Position numbers and translations under genes: made by a program. The notes under the pieces are model-generated. The model did no database searches and was not told where the DNA came from. It saw only the letters and a list, made by a program, of their open reading frames with translations. Below, in pieces: positions 5,980 through 10,977 of a stretch of 10,977 bases of DNA (its first letter is position 1; every line of letters begins with the position of its first letter). The stretch comes from Euryarchaeota archaeon UBA103. GTDB lineage: Archaea > Thermoplasmatota > Poseidoniia > Poseidoniales > Thalassarchaeaceae. The stretch is from NCBI GenBank assembly GCA_002506825.1, contig DAYH01000016.1, positions 1 to 10,977 of the forward strand, given 5' to 3'.

Positions 5980-7722
5980 ATGAGTAATGAGAATGGATTA
6001 ATCTACCGGATTTCCGGACCAGTTGTGACAGCAGTAGGAATATCGCCAAGAATGTACGAAGTCGTCAGGGTCGGCGATGAGGGGCTTATGGGAGAGGTGA
6101 TTGAGTTGCACGGCGACCAGTCCGTCATCCAAGTGTACGAAGAGACATCCGGGATAAGCCCGGGAGAACCTGTTATTAGAACGGGACAGACTCTTTCCGT
6201 ACAATTGGGACCGGGTCTGTTAACCCAGATTTATGATGGAATCCAACGCCCACTTCCAAAGCTGGAAGAGACCATGGGGGTCTTCATCACTAGGGGAGTG
6301 GATGCGGACGGTCTCGATTTGGAAAGAGAGTGGGAATTCAATGCCACTGTGAAAAAGGGTGATGAGGTCAGTTCTGGTCATGTTATCGGAACAGTCCAAG
6401 AGACGGAGACCATAGAGCACCGAGTAATGGTCCCCCCTAACGTTAGTGGGAAGGTCAAGAGTATCAAATCAGGCACATTCAACATCAAGGAGACAGTCTG
6501 CGTATTGGAAGATGGCTCAGAGATTGCCATGATGCAAGAGTGGCCTGTCAGACATCCTAGGCCGTTCGTCCAGAAATACGCTCCAGATGTTCCTTTGATC
6601 ACCGGGCAGAGAATTCTTGATTTCTTGTTCCCCCTGGCCAAGGGAGGAACAGCAGGAATACCCGGTCCATTCGGATCTGGAAAGACCGTTACCCAGCAAC
6701 AGCTGGCCAAGTGGTCGGATGCTCAGATTGTAGTGTACATAGGATGTGGCGAGAGAGGGAATGAGATGACAGAGGTTCTGGACGAATTCCCACATCTAAT
6801 TGATCCTAACACGAATAAGCCTCTGATGAACAGGACAGTCATGATTGCAAATACCTCCAACATGCCCGTAGCAGCTAGGGAAGCATCTGTTTACACGGGG
6901 ATAACAATCGCCGAGTACTTCAGAGATATGGGATACAATGTTGCACTCATGGCAGACTCAACCAGTAGGTGGGCCGAGGCAATGAGGGAGATTTCATCTA
7001 GACTTGAAGAGATGCCCGGAGAAGAGGGTTACCCCGCCTATCTATCGAGCAGACTGGCCGAATTCTACGAGAGAGCAGGAAGAGTTCAGACTCTGGCTGG
7101 CTCAGACGGTTCCGTTTCGGTTATTGGGGCTGTTTCCCCTCCGGGCGGAGATATCTCCGAGCCAGTTAGCCAAGGTACATTGAGGATAGTGAAAGTTTTC
7201 TGGGGCTTAGATGCAGGTCTGGCCAGACAGAGACATTTCCCCGCGATAAATTGGCTAAATTCATACAGCCTTTATCCTCAAGCATTGGATCAATGGTACA
7301 GGGACAATATCGCTCCAGATTTCCCAGAAGTGAGAACTGAAATCAGTACATTACTTCAAATCGAATCAGAGCTGCAAGAGATTGTCCAACTAGTCGGTTC
7401 CGATGCTCTTCCAATCGATCAGCAGCTAACCCTCGAGGTTGCCAGAATGATCAGAGAGTTCTTCCTACAACAGAATGCTTTCCATGACGTCGACACATTC
7501 AGCGACTTAGATCTCCAGTACCATATGGCAAAAGCCATCCTTACATTCCAAGAGGAAGCCAAGAAAGCAATTGCTGGTGGCGGACAACTGGAAGACGTGG
7601 TCAACGTACCGGCTAGAACCGACTTGATGAGAGGTAGGTTTGAGAAGGGATATGCAGAAAGAATCAGTGATCTCGTAAGCGAGATGAGTAAGCAGATTGA
7701 TGCTAGTATGGAGGCTAATTGA
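5980..7722 (+). CDS. atpA: A-type ATP synthase subunit A (catalytic)
   Basis: This 580-residue protein is the nucleotide-hydrolysing and -forming subunit of the A3B3 head. In order it has an N-terminal beta-barrel (about 1-75), the family-specific bulge insert (about 115-190, with EWEFNATVKKGDEVSSGHVIG), and the nucleotide-binding domain. That domain carries the P-loop GPFGSGKT (229-236), GCGERGNE with catalytic E258, and a Walker B strand VALMADSTSR (321-330, D326). A helical C-terminal domain follows. The GPFGSGKT form rather than GGAGVGKT is typical of A/V-type catalytic subunits. The P-loop region is continuous, with no intein. A GGAAGTGA-like site precedes ATG 5980 by 6 bases. Gap to F is 25 bases. 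The in-frame length agrees with the family (about 580-590). Confidence 0.98.
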   Translation: MSNENGLIYRISGPVVTAVGISPRMYEVVRVGDEGLMGEVIELHGDQSVIQVYEETSGISPGEPVIRTGQTLSVQLGPGLLTQIYDGIQRPLPKLEETMGVFITRGVDADGLDLEREWEFNATVKKGDEVSSGHVIGTVQETETIEHRVMVPPNVSGKVKSIKSGTFNIKETVCVLEDGSEIAMMQEWPVRHPRPFVQKYAPDVPLITGQRILDFLFPLAKGGTAGIPGPFGSGKTVTQQQLAKWSDAQIVVYIGCGERGNEMTEVLDEFPHLIDPNTNKPLMNRTVMIANTSNMPVAAREASVYTGITIAEYFRDMGYNVALMADSTSRWAEAMREISSRLEEMPGEEGYPAYLSSRLAEFYERAGRVQTLAGSDGSVSVIGAVSPPGGDISEPVSQGTLRIVKVFWGLDAGLARQRHFPAINWLNSYSLYPQALDQWYRDNIAPDFPEVRTEISTLLQIESELQEIVQLVGSDALPIDQQLTLEVARMIREFFLQQNAFHDVDTFSDLDLQYHMAKAILTFQEEAKKAIAGGGQLEDVVNVPARTDLMRGRFEKGYAERISDLVSEMSKQIDASMEAN

Positions 7723-7733
7723 GAGGTGATAAT

Positions 7734-9131
7734 ATGAGTGGAAAAGAATACAGAACCATTACAGACGTCAAGGGGCCATTGGTGTTCCTAAACAAGACTG
7801 AGCCAGTTTCATACGGTGAGATCGTCCAATTGATGCTGAGCGACGGCTCGATCAAGAACGGACAGGTCTTGGATACATCCGACGACCAAGTCATCGTACA
7901 AGTTTTCGAAGGCACTGCATCTGTCGATAGGCAGACCGGTGTCAAGTTCCTGGGGGATGTTTTCAAGCTCCCTGTAAGCAAGGGGCTGATTGGAAGGATC
8001 CTAGATGGCGCGGGAAGGCCCAGGGATGGCGGACCAGATATCGTCGCTGATGATATGGCCGATATCATCGGAGCCGCGATCAATCCATATTCTAGACAGA
8101 GCCCGGAATCATTCATTCAGACCGGTATTTCTGCAATAGATGCATGCACATCTCTGGTCAGGGGGCAGAAGCTCCCCATCTTCAGTGCAAGCGGTCTCCC
8201 ACACAACGATATCGCTCTGCAGATCGCCCGACAGGCCAAGCTTGTTGGAAGCGATGACGATTTCGTGGTTGTCTTCTGTGCCATGGGTATCACCGCAGAG
8301 GAATACAACTTCTTCGTTCACGATTTGGAGAGAACTGGTGCTCTTGAGAACTCAGCTCTTTTCGTTAATCTGGCCGATGACCCCGCTGTAGAGCGGTTGA
8401 TCACACCTAGGCTGGCTCTGACTGCAGCCGAGTATCTGGCTTTCGAACATGATTATCACGTTCTGGTTATTTACACAGACATGACGAATTACTGTGAGTC
8501 TCTGAGACAAATAGGGGCCGCTAGGGAAGAGGTTCCTGGAAGAAGAGGTTACCCGGGATACATGTATACTGATCTGGCCATGCTGTACGAAAGAGCTGGA
8601 TTAGTCAAGGGCAAGAAGGGATCGATTACTCAATTCCCAATTCTTACTATGCCTGGCGATGATATTACTCATCCAATCCCAGATCTTTCAGGATATATCA
8701 CAGAGGGGCAGATTGTTATTTCCAGAGAGCTCCATCAGAAGGGAATATACCCGCCCATCAACGTACTCCCGTCTCTGAGTAGACTGATGAACGCTGGAAT
8801 AGGCGATGGCAAGACTAGGGAGGATCACAAGTCCGTCTCCGATCAGCTATACGCCGCATACGCTCAAGGTAAGGAACTGAGGGGATTGGTAGCTATTGTC
8901 GGTGAAGACGCACTGAATGAGCGTGACCTCCAGCTATTGAAGTTCGCAGATATTTTTGAGCACCAATTCCTAAGGCAGAGTAGGGATGAAGACAGATCTA
9001 TCAGCGAGGGAACTTTGGATCTCGCATGGGATCTACTTTCCAACATCGATACCAAGTACCTGGTTAGACTGGATCAGAAGTGGATAGACAAGTACCATCC
9101 TAATGAGAAGTCAGGAAAGGAAGAGGAGTAA
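7734..9131 (+). CDS. atpB: A-type ATP synthase subunit B (non-catalytic)
   Basis: This 465-residue protein alternates with subunit A in the head. It lacks a P-loop and has SASGLPHN (151-158) at that site, which is the hallmark of A/V-type B subunits. Other marks are the N-terminal YRTITDVKGPLVFLNKTEPV, AAREEVPGRRGYPGYMYTDL (261-280), and PSLSRLMNAGIG (345-356). R349 is the likely arginine finger completing the catalytic site of subunit A, by analogy with the family. I chose ATG 7734, 4 bases after GAGGTGA (7723-7729). A TTG at 7719 is in frame but overlaps the A stop and has no site of its own. Length is typical (about 460-470). The tail EKSGKEEE is charged and probably disordered. Confidence 0.97.
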   Translation: MSGKEYRTITDVKGPLVFLNKTEPVSYGEIVQLMLSDGSIKNGQVLDTSDDQVIVQVFEGTASVDRQTGVKFLGDVFKLPVSKGLIGRILDGAGRPRDGGPDIVADDMADIIGAAINPYSRQSPESFIQTGISAIDACTSLVRGQKLPIFSASGLPHNDIALQIARQAKLVGSDDDFVVVFCAMGITAEEYNFFVHDLERTGALENSALFVNLADDPAVERLITPRLALTAAEYLAFEHDYHVLVIYTDMTNYCESLRQIGAAREEVPGRRGYPGYMYTDLAMLYERAGLVKGKKGSITQFPILTMPGDDITHPIPDLSGYITEGQIVISRELHQKGIYPPINVLPSLSRLMNAGIGDGKTREDHKSVSDQLYAAYAQGKELRGLVAIVGEDALNERDLQLLKFADIFEHQFLRQSRDEDRSISEGTLDLAWDLLSNIDTKYLVRLDQKWIDKYHPNEKSGKEEE

Positions 9132-9146
9132 TTCTGAGGTTATAGT

Positions 9147-9764
9147 ATGGCTCTGGACATCAAGCCAACCAGGTCCGAGTTGATCAATCTAAAGCGACGC
9201 ATTAAGCAGACCAGTAGTGGTTACAATCTTCTAAAGATGAAGAGAGACGGCCTGTTCCACGAATTCAGAACCCTTCTATCTGAAATGATTTCAGCTAGAG
9301 AGGAGCTCGTTGGAACTTACAGAGATGCTCTTCAAGCAATAAGCCTAGCTTCCTCTATAGAGGGCGGTCTTTCGGTTAAGAGCGCCGCCATAGCCGCATC
9401 TAAGAGGCCAGAAGTCAGTGTTTCTCGTAGGAATATAATGGGAGTAGTAGTGCCGAAAGTAGACGGTGAAAACCTCAAACTCTCCACAGAGGACAGGGGA
9501 CTCGGACTCATAGGCGGATCCCCCTATATCGATGAGGCTGCAGACTCTTACTCACTTCTAATAGAAAAAGTCGTCAAGGCCGCCGAGATGGAGGCTACTC
9601 TCAAGAGACTACTCGAGGAGATCGAAGCAACAAAACGTCGAGTCAACGCCCTGGAGTTCAAAGTAATCCCTGAGATGAAGGAGGCGCAAACTTTCATCCA
9701 GCTAAGGCTGGAAGAGATGGAGAGAGAGGAAACATTCCGACTTAAGCGCTTCAAGAACAAGTAG
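9147..9764 (+). CDS. atpD: A-type ATP synthase subunit D (central shaft)
   Basis: This 205-residue, mostly helical protein is the rotor axle that turns inside the A3B3 head, held at its base by subunits F and C. It begins MALDIKPTRSELINLKRRIK, the PT+..L..L+..L signature of the D family. It ends with a long helix containing EIEATKRRVNALEFKVIP, which matches the T.RRVNALE...IP signature, followed by a basic end (LKRFKNK). The two terminal helices would form the antiparallel coiled coil. GAGGT (9136-9140) lies 6 bases before ATG 9147. It is the last recognisable synthase gene; no subunit G follows. Confidence 0.95.
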   Translation: MALDIKPTRSELINLKRRIKQTSSGYNLLKMKRDGLFHEFRTLLSEMISAREELVGTYRDALQAISLASSIEGGLSVKSAAIAASKRPEVSVSRRNIMGVVVPKVDGENLKLSTEDRGLGLIGGSPYIDEAADSYSLLIEKVVKAAEMEATLKRLLEEIEATKRRVNALEFKVIPEMKEAQTFIQLRLEEMEREETFRLKRFKNK

Positions 9765-9789
9765 ACGTAAGGACTCTCGAAGCGAGGGG

Positions 9790-9797
9790 TAAAATCA
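9790..9797 (+). promoter_or_regulatory. Putative TATA box of the M50-like membrane protein gene
   Basis: TAAAATCA is centred about 25 bases before GTG 9818, the distance expected for a leaderless archaeal transcript starting at that codon. No ribosome binding site is correctly placed for the GTG, which fits leaderless initiation. The stretch also sits in the loop and arm of a small inverted repeat (GGGGTA at 9786-9791 with TACCTC at 9798-9803, one G-U pair). Evidence is spacing and composition only. Confidence 0.35.
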
Positions 9798-9817
9798 TAC
9801 CTCCTCTTGCAATAGCC

Positions 9818-10977
9818 GTGACAGCTTCGGACCCCGAGCCTGAAAGGCTCGAAATCGATACTGAGACTTGGAGTAAGAGGGACTTAATCCAAGTCATTTC
9901 ATCTAGGCATTTTGTTCTTGGAGAGGTAGAGTCGGGAGAATACTCCTGGAGGGTAAACGGGATTGAAGGAAGGCCTGAGAGCGAATGCCTGCTAGAGATG
10001 AATTCACACCTCGAGAAGCTAGGTATGATAGGACTACTAGATCGGGGAAATCCACCTGTATTGAGTGTCGCCGAACTTCCTACAGGCGTGTTCGTAATGC
10101 CGCGATGGCAACAAGTAGTAATTTGGATTACCATGTTTTCATTCATGACAGTCGCTGGTACGGGACTATTGCTAAGGAACAATCCAGAATCTACTTTCGG
10201 AATCTCAATCCTTGCTGAATCGTCTGTAGGTTTCTCAATCCCCCTGGCCGTATCAATAATGATTGCCAGTGAAGCAAGAAGAAGGATAGCTTCCAGATAT
10301 GGAGTTTCTATCGGGCAACTAACTCCCTTGGCTTTCCCGATTTCCGAACCTATCTGGCCCTTCGGAATAGCAGGCTTCATCTCTCAAAGGAGAGCTGATC
10401 AGGTTCCGATCCCCGATAGAAGGGCATTGGGAGTGATAGAGATTACCGCCCCATTAGTATTATTCCTATCAGGTATAGTAATGACGATACTAGGAGTATC
10501 GATGACATCTAACCATCCTCCTCCTCTAGACTCTCCCCCTATGGCATTCAGCGGAAACGCCATTCTAGAGGCTTTGCAAGCTTTCGGAGTAATCGACAAC
10601 TTGGATATAAAACTCCAGTGGTTAGACCCCCTGGCTATCGCAGGTCTCGGTCTCTGCACAGTTTCTTGGATAATGTTGTTGCCAGTGCCAGGCTTTCCGG
10701 GGGATCATCTACTCCATGCAATTATGGGCCCAGAGGATCTTCTCTCAGATGAAAAGCAAACTCTGATTTTCGCATCAACCCTATTTTTCATGGTTCTGGT
10801 ATTTTCCTCTGATCCATGGTTCCCATGGTTGGTAATTGCTACAATAGCAGTCTGGAGGCGTTTCAGCCCGACACCTATTCTGGATCCATTTGTCGTAGAC
10901 GAATCCAAGGCCTTGGATGACATTTCTAGGAATCGAATAGTGGCGTTGATGTTATTCATTTTGATAGTGGCATTTCC
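9818..10977 (+). CDS. M50 / site-2-protease-like multi-pass membrane protein, apparent pseudoprotease (3' end outside window)
   Basis: The frame has no stop from 9746 to the window end, with no ATG near its start. GTG 9818 is the first usual start codon, giving 386 complete residues. Residues 1-95 are an acidic soluble domain, and membrane segments lie near 99-119, 127-150, 204-229, 271-293, 314-330 and 335-347, with another beginning near 373. The layout follows EGY1-like site-2 proteases: the helix ending RRRIASRYGVSIG, then PLAFP...WPFGIAGFI, VPIPDRRALGVIEITAPLVLFLSG, and later IMLLPVPGFPGDHLL. Active relatives have HExxH at about residues 150-155 and an N..P....LDGGH-like motif in the later helix. 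Here the first reads ASEARR with both histidines gone, and the second reads MLLPVPGFPGDH. It therefore probably lacks zinc-dependent proteolysis and may act as a regulator or chaperone of membrane proteins. Family placement is by motif pattern from memory, and the start codon is uncertain. Confidence 0.7.
   Translation, partial: MTASDPEPERLEIDTETWSKRDLIQVISSRHFVLGEVESGEYSWRVNGIEGRPESECLLEMNSHLEKLGMIGLLDRGNPPVLSVAELPTGVFVMPRWQQVVIWITMFSFMTVAGTGLLLRNNPESTFGISILAESSVGFSIPLAVSIMIASEARRRIASRYGVSIGQLTPLAFPISEPIWPFGIAGFISQRRADQVPIPDRRALGVIEITAPLVLFLSGIVMTILGVSMTSNHPPPLDSPPMAFSGNAILEALQAFGVIDNLDIKLQWLDPLAIAGLGLCTVSWIMLLPVPGFPGDHLLHAIMGPEDLLSDEKQTLIFASTLFFMVLVFSSDPWFPWLVIATIAVWRRFSPTPILDPFVVDESKALDDISRNRIVALMLFILIVAF

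Larger units (their letters stand above)
1160..9764 (+). other. A1AO ATP synthase operon H-I-K-E-C-F-A-B-D
   Basis: Nine co-directional genes with gaps of about 10 to 50 bases encode every subunit needed for an archaeal ATP synthase. No gene is broken or duplicated, and there is no intein or insertion element. Starts share a common context, GAGGTGA (or close) 4 to 7 bases before an ATG preceded by A/T-rich bases; the K gene instead has AAGGAGG. No clear terminator (stem plus T-run or strong poly-T) is visible after 9764, so read-through into the following membrane protein gene is possible. Confidence 0.95.

Noticed and set aside
6640..6720. Possible intein at the P-loop of subunit A
   Set aside because: Some archaeal A subunits carry inteins here, but the sequence runs without interruption from GIPGPFGSGKT into VTQQQLAKW.
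7719..7733. TTG start for subunit B within the end of subunit A
   Set aside because: It is in frame, but GAGGTGA at 7723-7729 is placed for ATG 7734.
9786..9803. Hairpin GGGGTA/TACCTC as a terminator or riboregulator after subunit D
   Set aside because: The stem is six pairs including one G-U, no T-run follows, and it overlaps a better-motivated TATA-like element.
9751..10380. A 209-residue open frame on the - strand across the M50-like gene
   Set aside because: The + frame here has coherent membrane helices and site-2-protease family motifs. The - translation is Ser/Pro/Ile-rich with no recognisable domain and overlaps the end of subunit D.
1..10977. CRISPR arrays, tRNA or rRNA genes, insertion sequences, prophage or toxin-antitoxin genes
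   Set aside because: I looked for repeated spacers, tRNA-like arms, terminal inverted repeats and typical small toxin pairs, and saw none; nearly all bases belong to the housekeeping genes described.

Overview
The window is archaeal. Most of it is a complete A-type (A1AO) ATP synthase operon in the euryarchaeal order H-I-K-E-C-F-A-B-D, all on the + strand (1160 to 9764). Moderate G+C (near half by eye), heavy use of AGG/AGA for arginine, GGTGA-type ribosome binding sites and TATA-like elements about 25 bases before some starts all fit an archaeon. A marine Thermoplasmatota lineage such as Poseidoniales (Marine Group II) is my best guess. It is an inference from gene style, not something a marker gene here proves.

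Left flank (1-1159): the C-terminal end of a geranylgeranyl-reductase-family flavoprotein runs in from outside the window on +. It converges with a UbiE/MenG-like SAM methyltransferase on -, and their stop codons overlap by 4 bases. The methyltransferase and the ATP synthase operon are divergent and share an upstream region of about 135 bases that holds the candidate promoters for both. Isoprenoid reduction next to a quinone-type methyltransferase hints at respiratory quinone (or lipid) maturation beside the energy-converting enzyme.

Centre (1160-9764): the genes are tightly packed, with gaps of about 10 to 50 bases. H and E form the peripheral stalks. I is the membrane stator that carries the conserved arginine, and K is the proteolipid rotor ring. 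C, D and F form the central shaft. A (catalytic) and B (non-catalytic) form the hexameric head. Ion flow through I and K turns C/D/F inside A3B3 to make ATP. Notable details are a signal-peptide-like leader on the K subunit, the strongest Shine-Dalgarno site of the operon in front of K, a small hairpin before K, and histidine-rich segments in subunit I.

Right flank (9765-10977): after 53 bases an open frame with no ATG near its front begins, most likely at GTG 9818, and it runs off the window end. It encodes a multi-pass membrane protein with the layout of the site-2 protease (M50, EGY1-like) family. The positions where HExxH should lie have lost both histidines, and the second metal-binding motif (normally LDGGH-like) is altered. 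It therefore looks like a pseudoprotease encoded directly behind the ATP synthase. I regard this as the most interesting item in the window.
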